Shown here: positions 19,323 through 29,497 of the stretch, one piece after another
How positions within the stretch are numbered: the first letter of the stretch is position 1
Layout of the letters: the number at the start of each line of letters is the position of its first letter
Assembly: GCF_016909495.1 (NCBI RefSeq)
Contig: NZ_JAFBFW010000002.1
Span: 558,001 to 622,000, forward strand
Length of the DNA: 64,000 nucleotides
DNA from: Pantoea coffeiphila
Lineage (GTDB): Bacteria; Pseudomonadota; Gammaproteobacteria; Enterobacterales; Enterobacteriaceae
Reading direction: 5' to 3'
Made by a program: the position numbers and the translations under genes
Notes under the pieces: generated by a model
Databases searched by the model: none
The model's input: only the letters and a program-made list of their open reading frames with translations
Told to the model about the DNA's origin: nothing

Positions 19323-20213
19323 TTACTTCAGCGCGCCGGGGGAAAAGAAATCCACAATAGCGCCGGTCTTTTGCATATTCAATGTTGCCTGTTCAATATT
19401 CTGCTGCGCCACGGAAACAAATAACGCATCCAGTAAGGTAAGCTGTAATATCCGCGCGGAAGCGTTGCGCCCTAATAACGGCGTTTCCGGCGCGGGTGAA
19501 CAAATAATATAATCCGCCAGCTTGGCAATCGGGGAATGATAGCTGTGCGTAATGCAAATGATTTTCGCCCCGTTCTTTTTGGCCAGCTCCACGGCAGATT
19601 TCAAATCGTTGGTGCGCCCGGAGTGGGAAACCACCAGCACCACGTCGCCCTCTTTCAGCAGCGAGGCGGACATCATCATAATGTGCGCGTCCTGATAGGC
19701 CTGGCAGCGCACGCCGATGCGTAAAAACTTGTGCTGGATATCGGCACAGATGGCGTTCGACCCGCCGACGCCGTACAAATCACGCTGCTTCGCCTGATAG
19801 AAGAAGCGTGCCGCGCGGTGGATTTCGTCAACGTTGACGATCGACTGCCCTTCCATAATGGTGCGCAGGGTGATGTTAAACACCTTGTTGACGACGTCCT
19901 GCGGGGCTTCATCAAACGCCAGCTCGGCGGGAAGCACCTGCTCCGACTGCGAAAAGTAATCGATCAGCGCCGCGCGCAGGTTGCGAAAACCGCTAAAGCC
20001 CAGCAGCTTCGCCACTTTGACGATCATCGCTTCCGATACCGTTAGCGCCTCCGCCACGTCCTTAATCGCCGGTGCATCGCTTAAATTGCCAGGCTTCAGC
20101 AGCCAGTCAACGATACGGCTTTCATTGTCGGTCATGCCTTCCTGCTTCATCCGCAGCCAGGGGGCAAGCCCAATGCCCTGGGGAAGCTCTTTTTCAAATT
20201 CAGACTGGCTCAT
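19323..20213 (-). CDS. rpiR: RpiR/AlsR transcriptional repressor
   Basis: 296 residues. N-terminal RpiR-type helix-turn-helix (about 20-95: IKDVAEALTVSEAMIVKVAK, LGFSGFRNLRAALI) and a C-terminal SIS sugar-phosphate binding domain (about 130-265: YGVGGSNAICAD, VVLVVSHSGRTND, KIICITHS). In E. coli this protein represses rpiB and the als operon, and the gene layout here is the same: divergent from rpiB and leading alsBACEK. A sugar phosphate, probably of allose or ribose, would be the inducer. Confidence 0.9.
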   Translation of the reverse strand: MSQSEFEKELPQGIGLAPWLRMKQEGMTDNESRIVDWLLKPGNLSDAPAIKDVAEALTVSEAMIVKVAKLLGFSGFRNLRAALIDYFSQSEQVLPAELAFDEAPQDVVNKVFNITLRTIMEGQSIVNVDEIHRAARFFYQAKQRDLYGVGGSNAICADIQHKFLRIGVRCQAYQDAHIMMMSASLLKEGDVVLVVSHSGRTNDLKSAVELAKKNGAKIICITHSYHSPIAKLADYIICSPAPETPLLGRNASARILQLTLLDALFVSVAQQNIEQATLNMQKTGAIVDFFSPGALK

Positions 20214-20561
20214 CGCGCTCTTCTGTCCTGATGAATGATGACGACACTATAACACCACAGTCGCGGCTTGAAATATGCTAACAACTTCACAATATTTCCA
20301 AATTCATAAAGTTTTATTTTTCGTGAAGTAACGCGTTTTTGTAATCACACCTTCACGATAAAATTCATCACCTTAGCGACAAAGACCGTATTGATAGCGG
20401 AAACAGTAACGCCAGCCACTCACTATACCGCTGTTGAAATGACTGAATCGTCGGTGTAGAACAGAGCCGAAACGGGATTTTATTGCGCTATTTTCGCGCA
20501 CAAAGACGCAATTAATCACAAACCAACACAAACCGTGAAGTAAGCATATAAGGAAGAAGGT
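20214..20561. promoter_or_regulatory. Divergent rpiR / rpiB promoter region
   Basis: About 350 bases between divergent starts. It must carry the rpiB promoter, the als promoter and RpiR operators. TTCACAATATTTCC and the related TTCGTGAAGTAA near 20285-20330 are AT-rich candidate sites, but I cannot define the operator. AAGGAAGAAGG stands just ahead of the rpiB ATG. Confidence 0.5.
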
Positions 20562-21011
20562 ATGAAAAAGATCGTTTTTGGCTGCGATCACGTTGGCTTT
20601 ATCCTGAAAGAAGACATTATTGCCCACCTGCAAAACCGAGGTATTGAGGTTATCGATAAAGGAACCTGGGGTACAGAACGCACCGACTACCCGCACTTTG
20701 CCAGCGCCGTGGCGCAGGCGATTATTGACGGCGAGGCGCAGGCCGGGCTGCTGATTTGCGGGACGGGGGTGGGGATTTCGATTACCGCCAACAAATTCCC
20801 CGGCATCCGGGCGGTGGTGTGCAGCGAACCTTACTCCGCCAGACTGTCGCGCCAGCATAACGACACCAACGTGCTGGCATTCGGCTCGCGAGTCGTCGGG
20901 CTGGAGCTGGCAAAGATGATTGTTGATGCCTGGCTGGACGCGGAGTTTGAAGGGGGGCGCCATCAAACTCGCGTGGAGGCGATTTCGGCACTGGAACAGC
21001 GGGTTGATTAA
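20562..21011 (+). CDS. rpiB: Ribose/allose-6-phosphate isomerase RpiB
   Basis: 149 residues, the usual RpiB length. Motifs: [11 protein letters not shown] at the start, [10 protein letters not shown] with the catalytic Cys, [14 protein letters not shown] carrying the phosphate-binding and His residues. It interconverts ribose 5-phosphate and ribulose 5-phosphate, and in the allose pathway converts allose 6-phosphate to allulose 6-phosphate, supplying the step between AlsK and AlsE. Confidence 0.94.
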   Translation: MKKIVFGCDHVGFILKEDIIAHLQNRGIEVIDKGTWGTERTDYPHFASAVAQAIIDGEAQAGLLICGTGVGISITANKFPGIRAVVCSEPYSARLSRQHNDTNVLAFGSRVVGLELAKMIVDAWLDAEFEGGRHQTRVEAISALEQRVD

Positions 21012-21088
21012 GTTCCGGGCGTAACCTTTGTATCGCGCGGGATGTGGGTCTAGAATTCCGGGCATCTTTCAGCAACCTTGCCCATACC

Positions 21089-22483
21089 ATGAGCCACGAA
21101 CCCGCTTCCGTCGTCAATGTGCCGCAGTCGCCTCCCGCCCGCTACCGGATGTTTCGGGCCTTACTCAATCGGGATAAAACGCCGGTCGCCGTGCTGATTT
21201 CCGCCGCCGTGGTCGGCACGCTGGTTGGTCTGGTGGGGGTAATTTTCGCCAGAACCGTAGAGGCAATTCAGCACTGGCGCGCCGTCAACCTGACCGCCGA
21301 CGTGCTGCCGGGCTGGCAGCTGTACCTGTGTGCCTTCGCCGTTTCGGCAGCGCTGGCGGCGGTAGGATACTGGCTGGTCCGGCGGTTCGCTCCGGAAGCC
21401 GGCGGCTCAGGTATTCCTGAGATTGAAGGTGCGCTGGAAGAACTGCGCCCGGTTCGCTGGTGGCGGGTGATCCCGGTGAAATTTTTCGGCGGGCTGGGCA
21501 CGCTGGGGGCTGGAATGGTGCTGGGCCGTGAGGGGCCAACCGTGCAGCTGGGTGGCAATATTGGCCGCATGGTGTTTGACCTGTTCCGGCTGAAAAGCGG
21601 CGAAGCCCGCCACTCGCTGCTGGCCACCGGTGCCGCCGCGGGCTTATCCGCGGCGTTTAACGCACCGCTGGCCGGGATTCTGTTTATCCTGGAAGAGATG
21701 CGCCCACAGTTCCGCTACAACCTGATTTCGATTAAGGCGGTGTTTATCGGCGTGATTATGGCCAGCATCGTCTTCCAGCTGTTTAACGGCGGTCGGCCGA
21801 TTATTGATGTCGGCCAGCTGACGGATGCACCGGTGCCGACGCTGTGGCTGTATCTGCTGCTTGGCGTGCTGTTCGGCGCGGTAGGAGTACTGTTTAACAA
21901 ACTGATTTTCGTGATGCAGGATCTCTACGCGCGGATTTATCAGCGCCGGATCTGGCGAGTGGTGGTCACCGGGGCGATCCTCGGCGGTGCCTGCGGCGTG
22001 ATGACGCTGCTGTTTCCGGCCATCGTCGGCGGCGGCAATCTGCTGATCCCCGAGGCTGCTTCGGGTACGTTCTCGTTACAGATGCTGCTGCTGGTTTTTG
22101 TTCTGCGCCTGCTGACCACCCTGCTGTGCTTTTCCTCCGGCGCGCCCGGCGGGATTTTCGCCCCGATGCTGGCTTTAGGTACAGTACTGGGCACCGCTTT
22201 CGGTCTGGCGATGTCGCAGCTTTTCCCGCTGTATGCGTTACAGCCCGCGACCTTTGCGATTGCCGGGATGGGCGCGCTGTTTGCCGCCTCGGTGCGCGCG
22301 CCGCTGACCGGGATTGTGCTGGTGCTGGAGATGACCAATAACTATCAGCTGATTCTGCCGATGATTATCACCTGCCTCGGTGCCACACTGGTGGCACAGT
22401 TCCTCGGCGGCCAGCCGCTCTACTCAACGATCCTCGCCCGCACGCTGGCGCGGCAGGGTGGACAGCAGGCGGAAGTGAAATAA
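21089..22483 (+). CDS. clcA: H+/Cl- exchange transporter ClcA
   Basis: 464 residues of the CLC family. Chloride-binding motifs [22 protein letters not shown] (gating Glu), and [14 protein letters not shown] are intact, as is the inner proton Glu region [10 protein letters not shown] and the Tyr in GGQPLYS. It exchanges two chloride for one proton across the inner membrane and helps in extreme acid resistance. The ATG at 21089 gives an N terminus aligned with the E. coli protein. Single gene. Confidence 0.95.
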   Translation: MSHEPASVVNVPQSPPARYRMFRALLNRDKTPVAVLISAAVVGTLVGLVGVIFARTVEAIQHWRAVNLTADVLPGWQLYLCAFAVSAALAAVGYWLVRRFAPEAGGSGIPEIEGALEELRPVRWWRVIPVKFFGGLGTLGAGMVLGREGPTVQLGGNIGRMVFDLFRLKSGEARHSLLATGAAAGLSAAFNAPLAGILFILEEMRPQFRYNLISIKAVFIGVIMASIVFQLFNGGRPIIDVGQLTDAPVPTLWLYLLLGVLFGAVGVLFNKLIFVMQDLYARIYQRRIWRVVVTGAILGGACGVMTLLFPAIVGGGNLLIPEAASGTFSLQMLLLVFVLRLLTTLLCFSSGAPGGIFAPMLALGTVLGTAFGLAMSQLFPLYALQPATFAIAGMGALFAASVRAPLTGIVLVLEMTNNYQLILPMIITCLGATLVAQFLGGQPLYSTILARTLARQGGQQAEVK

Positions 22484-22548
22484 CGTTGGGTAAAATTTAC
22501 CGCGATCGTAGCCACTTTCGGGCTGAAGCGGCAAGGCGTGAGCTGTCA

Positions 22549-22568
22549 GCCGGATACTGAGATCCGGC
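22549..22568. repeat. Short hairpin after clcA
   Basis: GCCGGAT / ATCCGGC with a 6-base loop between the converging clcA and ROK genes. No T-run; may act as a 3' mRNA stabiliser. Confidence 0.45.
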
Positions 22569-22624
22569 ATGTTACTCCCTGTCTACCAGCAGCAACGTGC
22601 CATAGCTGCCAGGTAAGAGAACCG

Positions 22625-23554
22625 TCAGCCAGCAAAAGAACGATCGGTCTGCGAGCGAATAGCCAGCCAGGCCGCGCCGCGCATACCGCTGCTGTCGCCG
22701 TGCTGCGCCACCACGATCGGGGTGAGGAACCGATCGGTAAACACCCGCTCCCCGGTGGCTTCCGCCAGCCCTTCCAGCAGCAGTGGCTCATTCGACAGCC
22801 CGCCGCCGAGCACAATGATGTTCGGATCGACGATATTGACGATCGTCGCCAGCAGCCGCGCCAGCTGGCTTCTGAAGCGTGATATCTGCTGTAACGCCTG
22901 AGGCTCGCCCTGCTGCGCCAGCCGGATAATCTCCGGGGCCGAGCGCTGCTCGCCGGTCAGCCGGAAATAGCGCTCCGCCAGCCCGGTGCCGGAGACAAAT
23001 GACTCCACGCAGTTCTGCCTGCCGCAGTAGCAGATAGCCAGCGGGCCATCCTGCTGTTCGGCGTAGTCCGGCAGTGTAATATGGCCGCACTCCGCCGCGT
23101 TGCCCCACGCACCGGTAAATATCTGCTGCTTCACCGACATCCCGCCGCCGCAGCCGGTGCCAAGGGTGATGCCGAATACCACCTCTGCGCCCTTTCCTGC
23201 GCCATCGCAGGCTTCCGACAGCGCAAAGCAGTTAGCATCGTTGGCAATCACCACCGCTGTATCCAGACGCTGCTCCAGATCGGTTTTCAGATCCTGGCCG
23301 TTAAGCACCAGAATATTGGAGTTTTTGATTTTGCCACTGGCGGGGGAAATACCGCCGGGTAGCGCAATACCCATCGATAATGGCTGCTGGCTCTGCACAC
23401 GTATTTCCGCCACGAAATCGCACAGCTCATCAATAAATGCCGGATAGTCGATTTTTACCGTTGTACGTCGGTAGCGGGCTATTTCCTCGCCCGTGGCATT
23501 CATCACCACCGCCGCCATTTTGGTGCCGCCAATATCCAGACCGAGATAATGCAT
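22625..23554 (-). CDS. ROK-family sugar kinase (fructokinase/mannokinase, Mak-like)
   Basis: 309 residues. ATP-site motif GLDIGGTKMAAVVM, catalytic ANDANCFALSEA, LGTGCGGGM, and the ROK zinc site CYCGRQNCVESF. Closest in my recollection to fructokinase Mak (GTGCG-G pattern, HGDSSGMRGAAWL end). The start at 23554 follows AGGGGA; the upstream in-frame ATG lacks a ribosome site. As the last gene of the mannoside operon it probably phosphorylates the free mannose or fructose released by the mannosidase. Exact hexose not determined. Confidence 0.85.
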   Translation of the reverse strand: MHYLGLDIGGTKMAAVVMNATGEEIARYRRTTVKIDYPAFIDELCDFVAEIRVQSQQPLSMGIALPGGISPASGKIKNSNILVLNGQDLKTDLEQRLDTAVVIANDANCFALSEACDGAGKGAEVVFGITLGTGCGGGMSVKQQIFTGAWGNAAECGHITLPDYAEQQDGPLAICYCGRQNCVESFVSGTGLAERYFRLTGEQRSAPEIIRLAQQGEPQALQQISRFRSQLARLLATIVNIVDPNIIVLGGGLSNEPLLLEGLAEATGERVFTDRFLTPIVVAQHGDSSGMRGAAWLAIRSQTDRSFAG

Positions 23555-23655
23555 AATGTCCCCTGCTGTGAAATACATTCCCGTGCGCCGCCGTTATTCA
23601 GGCAGCAAGCGGCCTGCACCGATTAATCGCGTGCACGGGAAAGCGGTTATTTTAA

Positions 23656-24834
23656 TTAGAAGTGATATTTAAATCTTACGCGCGCGCCATAGCGATCTTT
23701 ATCATCGCCCTGCTCGTTATCCATGCTCAATCGGGACCAGTAGGCACCTAAATAAACATCGAAGTTATCCATTTCCATCACGTTGCGAATACGGTATGAG
23801 GCATGCACGGTGTGAATATCATATTTACCGAGAATAACTTCATCGGCATTAACGATGTCGGTATTGGCGAAATTAAATTTCTGCACGTCGTTTTTCGCGT
23901 AAATATAGCCCAGCTCAAAATCGTGCCACAGGGCGTTGGTTCCAGCGCTGAAGTCTTTCTCGTCGGTGGCATCCAGATAGGCGGTGCTCAGATTAAAGAC
24001 CACGCCATCGTCCGGGTTGGATTTTTGCCCGTTCCAGCTGAAGGTGGCCCCGTAGCCGTTACGTTTTGACTGGTCGTTAAAGTTGCCGTTAGCGTCATTG
24101 TAGCCGTAGGCATTGCTGACCACGTTGGTTTCCATGGCGATGGCGGCGGTCACGTCATTTACCGTATAGGCAACGATCGGGCGCAGATAGATAACGTTCT
24201 TTTTATTTTCCAGCGCATTGCCGTGATAGGCCTGATCCTGGAACAGTTTGGTGCCGTCGCTGGCGAAGGTGTTCAGCTCAAAGTAGAACGGCCCGCTCAT
24301 TTTACTCAGCTGGATAGCGCCACCGGCGCTGCTGCGGCCACGGCCCTCTTTCATCATATAGATGTAGCCGAAGCCGTCATCGTAGAGGTTGTTTGCCGTA
24401 TTGCCGGAATACTCAATCAGCGTATCCTGGTTAAGCGGGAACATATCGAAGGCTTCATAGCGCCCCACTTTCACCTTCCAGTCTTTCTCCTGGCCGAAGA
24501 AGAAGGCAGCATCGTCAAGATTCATATTGCCGGAGAGATCGGCCAGCGGCTGGACGGTGAATCCGGCAAATTTATTATTCGCCACGCTGCGATAGCCGTC
24601 CACGCCGAGTAAAATACGGCCATTGACGTCCCAGCGCTCGGTATTTCCGGCATTCCAGTTATTGCCTGAATTCGTACGCAGCGACGTTAACTGGCCGGTC
24701 TTACTCGCGGCATCCACGTTAAACTCCACGTCGCCATAAAACTTCAGGCTGCCTTCCGGCGTATCCACGGTGATTGCAGAAAGAGCCGGAACGGAAAACA
24801 GGAATAGACTACAGAGATAATGATTAAATTTCAT
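23656..24834 (-). CDS. Outer-membrane carbohydrate porin
   Basis: 392 residues with a signal peptide (MKFNHYLCSLFLFSVPALSA) and a beta-barrel pattern of alternating aromatic and polar strands, ending in RVRFKYHF with a terminal Phe, the outer-membrane assembly signal. Acidic Asp/Asn-rich loops fit sugar porins such as RafY. Lies between the PRD regulator and the ROK kinase in the operon, so it likely brings the mannoside through the outer membrane. Family by fold and context only. Confidence 0.72.
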   Translation of the reverse strand: MKFNHYLCSLFLFSVPALSAITVDTPEGSLKFYGDVEFNVDAASKTGQLTSLRTNSGNNWNAGNTERWDVNGRILLGVDGYRSVANNKFAGFTVQPLADLSGNMNLDDAAFFFGQEKDWKVKVGRYEAFDMFPLNQDTLIEYSGNTANNLYDDGFGYIYMMKEGRGRSSAGGAIQLSKMSGPFYFELNTFASDGTKLFQDQAYHGNALENKKNVIYLRPIVAYTVNDVTAAIAMETNVVSNAYGYNDANGNFNDQSKRNGYGATFSWNGQKSNPDDGVVFNLSTAYLDATDEKDFSAGTNALWHDFELGYIYAKNDVQKFNFANTDIVNADEVILGKYDIHTVHASYRIRNVMEMDNFDVYLGAYWSRLSMDNEQGDDKDRYGARVRFKYHF

Positions 24835-24916
24835 TATTAATTCCTTTCTTATTTTAATCGGATTGGGTTTTTATTATTTAATTTGCCATCAACATTTATG
24901 ACTCTGCCTTTCTTTT

Positions 24917-26827
24917 TTAGATGAAATACCTCCCGGATAAACACATGAAATCAGCAAAGGTGCCGGACGCGCTTAATTTATCGATAATGTCATCATCGAG
25001 AATATTGGTCAGATAGTCATAAATAATCATGCTATCGACAAAGGCGTCTTCACTGATTGCCAGCATGAACACTAATTTCACCACTTTCCCCGCATCCCAT
25101 TCGATGCCCTGCGGGAATACCGCCACAGTCACCTGGGTGGTGGAGGCCACCAGCCCCATCGGGTGAGGAATGGCGATTTTATCCGCCAGCAGCGTGGAGG
25201 CGTGTGCTTCACGCTCCACCACCGACGGCAAATAGCGGGCGTCCACTTTGCCGGTGGACTCCAGCCGCCGGGCAAGAAACTCAATCAGCGAGTCCTTGTT
25301 ATGTTCGGACTGCTCAAAAATAAAGAAATGCGCCGGTGAGAAATAGTTCATCACCGTATCCGCCGGGGAGCGATGATTGGTCAGGTAGTATTTGATGTTC
25401 TCCAGCTGCCAGCGCTCCGGCAGCGCGGGCAGATTAATCACCTTTCGGTTTTTCTCCACCACCGGCACCATGCTGATCACCACGTCCTCGGCGATGTTTT
25501 CCATCGCCTGATACTGCTGAACGGAGATCGGCTCGCCAATCGCCATATTGGGATACATACGCACGATCCGCTGGCTGACGATCCGCGTAGAGGCCATACC
25601 CTGATCGCTGACGATCAGCGCGCTGATCGCACTGCCCTGATGCTGATAGAGGGTATCCTCCAGCACCGCGCCAATGTGCATCACCAGATAACCGATCTCA
25701 TCGTCGCTCAGCTTGCCGGTGAAAAAGTTATCCAGCTCGCTGAAGGCGGTCAGGGTCATTTCGTACATCAGCGGATAGTGGCGCTTAATCTGATCCAGCA
25801 GCGGGTTGATAATGGTGATGCCGTGATTCACCCGGGTGCGCATCGCCTTAATGTGATTCAGCAGGTTCTTTTTCGACTGCTCGTCGTAGCTGACGTCGCA
25901 GTACCAGACGGAACTGACGTAGCTTAAGAAATGGTTCATCACCGTCAGTTCCGCATCGTAGCAGCGATCCGGCAGATCGCTGTCGCCGCTAACCGAGCAG
26001 AATGCCGACAGGTTCATCGCCATATAGTTAACTTCACCCTGCGGCGCGCTGTCGGATTGATCCGCCAGCAGCAATTGCAGAACCTGGCGGGCAATGGGCT
26101 GCCACAGCGTGTCGCAATGGTTAAAATCGTAGTCCAGCAGCCCGTTGCCGCCGCGTATTCTTTCCAGCGCAATGCCGCAGCAGAGCGTAAAAGAACGCAG
26201 ATTCACGTCGCTAAAGCGCAGCTGGTTATTCACCAGCAGCTGGCTTAGCGCATTTTTGATTTCGGAGAAGGCACTTTCGCAGGCAAACAGCTCGCGGTAA
26301 TCGCTTTCCGTTTCCGTTGAGCGCAGCAGGTGATCGTAGATGCAGCGGCGGATATTCACTTCATCCCCGGCGATCCTTAATCGTTCGTTCCCTACCGCGT
26401 TCACCGCAATCTGATAGAAGGAGAAGTGGCGTTTCAGCAGCGCCACGTCGTTTTTCAGGCTGTAGATGCTGATAAACCAGTCTGACTCCAGCGCTTCCAG
26501 CGCCACGTATCCCTGCTGACGCAGCAGCAGCGCCATCAGCTGCTTTCTGCGATCCGCCGCGGATCGGGTCTGGTTGACCGGCCTGTCGGACTCTTCCAGC
26601 AGGGCGTGATAGCTGGCGGGGTCGTCGCATTTCACTTCAAACCCCGTTTTGCGATCGTATAAGAGACTGATGCCGTAGCGGGGGATGATATCGCTTAACT
26701 CTTTCAGATCGCTGCGAATGGTGCGCGTTGACACGTTCATCTCTTTGGCAAGAAACGCCTGCGTCGCCGGACCTTTGGCAATCTGTACGAAAATATCTCT
26801 GACCCGTTTATTGGTGAACAGTCTCAT
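24917..26827 (-). CDS. PRD-containing PTS-linked transcription regulator (MtlR/LicR type)
   Basis: 636 residues. N-terminal helix-turn-helix (about 15-65, MNVSTRTIRSDLKELSDIIP), then a PRD-type region with His-containing motifs (THVNHGITIINPLLDQIK style, EIGYLVMHIGAVLE), an EIIB-like segment (ALIVSDQGMASTRIVSQRI, without the usual Cys), and a C-terminal EIIA domain with IAIPHPMGLV. Such proteins are controlled by phosphorylation from HPr and the cognate EIIB. It follows the mannosidase gene by 9 bases and probably activates its own operon. The N-terminal HTH favours DNA-binding activator over an RNA antiterminator. Confidence 0.85.
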   Translation of the reverse strand: MRLFTNKRVRDIFVQIAKGPATQAFLAKEMNVSTRTIRSDLKELSDIIPRYGISLLYDRKTGFEVKCDDPASYHALLEESDRPVNQTRSAADRRKQLMALLLRQQGYVALEALESDWFISIYSLKNDVALLKRHFSFYQIAVNAVGNERLRIAGDEVNIRRCIYDHLLRSTETESDYRELFACESAFSEIKNALSQLLVNNQLRFSDVNLRSFTLCCGIALERIRGGNGLLDYDFNHCDTLWQPIARQVLQLLLADQSDSAPQGEVNYMAMNLSAFCSVSGDSDLPDRCYDAELTVMNHFLSYVSSVWYCDVSYDEQSKKNLLNHIKAMRTRVNHGITIINPLLDQIKRHYPLMYEMTLTAFSELDNFFTGKLSDDEIGYLVMHIGAVLEDTLYQHQGSAISALIVSDQGMASTRIVSQRIVRMYPNMAIGEPISVQQYQAMENIAEDVVISMVPVVEKNRKVINLPALPERWQLENIKYYLTNHRSPADTVMNYFSPAHFFIFEQSEHNKDSLIEFLARRLESTGKVDARYLPSVVEREAHASTLLADKIAIPHPMGLVASTTQVTVAVFPQGIEWDAGKVVKLVFMLAISEDAFVDSMIIYDYLTNILDDDIIDKLSASGTFADFMCLSGRYFI

Positions 26828-26836
26828 ATTTCTCTC

Positions 26837-29470
26837 TTAATCCCTGGTGATATACAGCGTCTGGACATCGTTTTGTTGCAGCTGCTGGCGTACCGGCATC
26901 GGCGTACGTTCATCCAGCATCACCGGGCGGGCATTCGCCAGATCCGGCAGAGCGACGGCCTGTTCCAGGTTCGGGTTGTACAGCCTGACGATGTAGCCCT
27001 CTTCCTGTTCGGCGCATTTCACCGTACTGACCAGCGCATCGTTTTCGCCGTGCGGCAGCGTCAGCAGACTGAGCGTTTCCGGGTAGTCGCGCACTTCATC
27101 GTTCAGGCAGAAGCGCAGACGCCCGTTGAGGAAATCGCTGTCCTGATACACCGGGAAGGTGGTCAGCAGCTGCTTCGACACCCTTGCGTGCTGCCCCTGA
27201 TTGAAGCTGCCGCTGTGGATACGCCAGCCGAAGCTGAACGAGAGCGATCCCAGCAGCTGGGCATCCGGCGTGGCAATCACCGACTCGCCGGAGGCGCGTC
27301 CTGGCCGGTACAGCAGGTTTTCTTTGCCCATATAGCCGAAGGTACGGAACAGCGTTACGGCGATGGTATCGAAGCCGTCACCGACGATTTCATACTCGCG
27401 CACGCCGTTGGTGTGCAGGGTGAAACCGTGCTGTTCGTCGTGCAGGTTGACGTAGCTCTGCATCGGCTCGATAGCGATCGGTTTCTCGTGCCAGTTTTCC
27501 TCTTCCCACACCGCCAGCGCGTTGCTGAGTTGCACCGGGCGGGTGACCACGCCAAACAGCTGATCCGCGCAGGAGACGTTGGCCAGAATATCTGTGGCGA
27601 AGTGTACGCACAGGCGATGACTCAGCACATCATTTTCCACATCCACCTTGAAGCGGATCAGATCGTCATCCTGCAGGGTGACGGTTGCCGCCACTTTCAT
27701 CGGTGAACGGGCAATACCCTGCGCTCGCTCTTCCAGGCTGGCAGGCACCGAGAGCAGATACTCAAGATGCAGCGTCTGGCGCAGATCGTCCTGCTGGCGG
27801 CTGGCCTGCACCAGCGCATTTTCCGAGGTGATGAACATGTCCTGACGCGGCGGCGAATAGTTGTAGGAGTCGCCGTCGTCGCCGTTTTCCACCAGCAGCA
27901 TCTGCCGCTGATAGCGTTTGCCGCTGGCCTTGTGGGTAATCGCCAGCAGGCCGTTGCCCTCCACTTCAATGCGATAGGCTGCGTTTTCAATCACCGTTTC
28001 TGCATCCACCCGGCGCGGGCTGATGCCGTCGGCGGAGAAGTCCAGATGCCAGCGGGTGTAGCCCAGCGCCGGAAGATCGCGGGCGGCCACCGTCAGGCGG
28101 GTACGGAACACTTTTTCCGGGCGGTGATACGGTTTGCCCGGGTTCAGGCGGATGGTCTGATTCAGCACGTACTGGGTCAGATCTTCCTGTTCTTCAATGA
28201 CGCACGGCAGCGCGTTACCGTCAGCATCCCGCAGGGTAAACGGCAGGCCTGGCAGCCACGCTTCGAAGGTGATCTGCTGCGTCACCGGGTTCGGCAGCGG
28301 GTTGAACACGGTAAAGCTGTAGTCGTGATCGCGCGGAATGCGGATGCTAATCTGTCGGGTGGCCGACTCCAGCAGGTTGGTCGCCAGATCGCGCGCCTGC
28401 TTATAGCGGAAGGCGATATCGCGGTTGGTGTCGTCGCTGTTGCAGCCGCCGATGCTGTCGTGTGCGGCGTTATAAAACATCAGCTTCCAGATATCCGCCA
28501 CGATGCGCGACGGATAGTCATGCCCCAGCCCGCGACCGATCGCCAGTACCGGTTCCAGCGTGTTGACCAGCAGCGCTTCCACTTCGTTGTTCAGCAGCTT
28601 AAGGTCGGCGCGGCAGGAGAAGATGGTTTTGTGCACGCGGGAGTGTTTGCCCTCGGTCAGCTCACCCTGTAAGACGCGCACTTCCCCGCCTGACTCGTTT
28701 TCCACCGCCTGCACAAACTCCAGCGGGCTGCTGATTTGATAGTGGCGGGCCGCGTCACATTCATTAAACGAGCGCACCAGCTCCGGCAGGTTTTCCCGCA
28801 CCGGGGCCTGATCAAAGCCGTGCGGATAAAGCAGATGCTGGCGCGTGCTGCGGGCTTCGATCGGTGCCATTTTCTCGTCGAGAAACGCCTTCATGGTCGC
28901 CGGCGTTTCGTCGATCAGGCCGCCATAGTGGTAGCCCCACGGCATCTGTACGGCAAAGACCTTGTCGCCGTTATCACCCTGCCAGAGAAACTCGGTTTCA
29001 TGCAGGGTGTTATCGGCAATGCCGCGCCAGAACAGCGCGTGGCGGATGCCGAACTGGCGATAAATCTGCGGCATGTTGCCGCCCTGGCCGAAGCAGTCCG
29101 GCACGTAGCCGAGCGGCAGGCTGTGACCGGCCTCTGCGGCAATGCGCTGACCGTAATACAGGTTGCGCACTACGGACTCCTGATGGATCACCAGCTGATC
29201 GGTCTGGGTGTACCACGGGCCGGTAATCAGGCGCTGTTCGGCAATCAGATGATGCAGGCGATCGCGATCTTCCGGTGCCCACTGCAGATAGCTTTCAATC
29301 AGCGAGCTTTGCGCATCCAGCAGATAGCTGGGGAAATCCGGGTTATCTTCCAGCACGCGCAGCACATTTTTAATATGGCTGAACAGGTAAATACGCGAGC
29401 GCGAGGTGGTGAAGTACCACTCCTGGTCCCAGTGCGTGTGGGTATAAACATGTACGGTTTTCTTGTTCAT
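26837..29470 (-). CDS. GH38 alpha-mannosidase (MngB-like)
   Basis: 877 residues, the same length as E. coli MngB. Catalytic N-terminal domain starts with VYTHTHWDQEWYFTT (HxHWD zinc/nucleophile region), then GPWYTQTDQ, YVPDCFGQGGNMPQ with the nucleophile Asp, and HAHDSIGG-like AAHDSIGGCNSDD; the C-terminal half is the beta-sandwich. It would cleave phosphorylated or free alpha-mannosides in the cytoplasm, as MngB does on mannosylglycerate 6-phosphate. Here it is fed by a PTS with split subunits, unlike the single MngA polypeptide, so the substrate may differ. Confidence 0.88.
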   Translation of the reverse strand: MNKKTVHVYTHTHWDQEWYFTTSRSRIYLFSHIKNVLRVLEDNPDFPSYLLDAQSSLIESYLQWAPEDRDRLHHLIAEQRLITGPWYTQTDQLVIHQESVVRNLYYGQRIAAEAGHSLPLGYVPDCFGQGGNMPQIYRQFGIRHALFWRGIADNTLHETEFLWQGDNGDKVFAVQMPWGYHYGGLIDETPATMKAFLDEKMAPIEARSTRQHLLYPHGFDQAPVRENLPELVRSFNECDAARHYQISSPLEFVQAVENESGGEVRVLQGELTEGKHSRVHKTIFSCRADLKLLNNEVEALLVNTLEPVLAIGRGLGHDYPSRIVADIWKLMFYNAAHDSIGGCNSDDTNRDIAFRYKQARDLATNLLESATRQISIRIPRDHDYSFTVFNPLPNPVTQQITFEAWLPGLPFTLRDADGNALPCVIEEQEDLTQYVLNQTIRLNPGKPYHRPEKVFRTRLTVAARDLPALGYTRWHLDFSADGISPRRVDAETVIENAAYRIEVEGNGLLAITHKASGKRYQRQMLLVENGDDGDSYNYSPPRQDMFITSENALVQASRQQDDLRQTLHLEYLLSVPASLEERAQGIARSPMKVAATVTLQDDDLIRFKVDVENDVLSHRLCVHFATDILANVSCADQLFGVVTRPVQLSNALAVWEEENWHEKPIAIEPMQSYVNLHDEQHGFTLHTNGVREYEIVGDGFDTIAVTLFRTFGYMGKENLLYRPGRASGESVIATPDAQLLGSLSFSFGWRIHSGSFNQGQHARVSKQLLTTFPVYQDSDFLNGRLRFCLNDEVRDYPETLSLLTLPHGENDALVSTVKCAEQEEGYIVRLYNPNLEQAVALPDLANARPVMLDERTPMPVRQQLQQNDVQTLYITRD

Positions 29471-29497
29471 TACGTCGTCCCTAAACCACTCGGGTCA

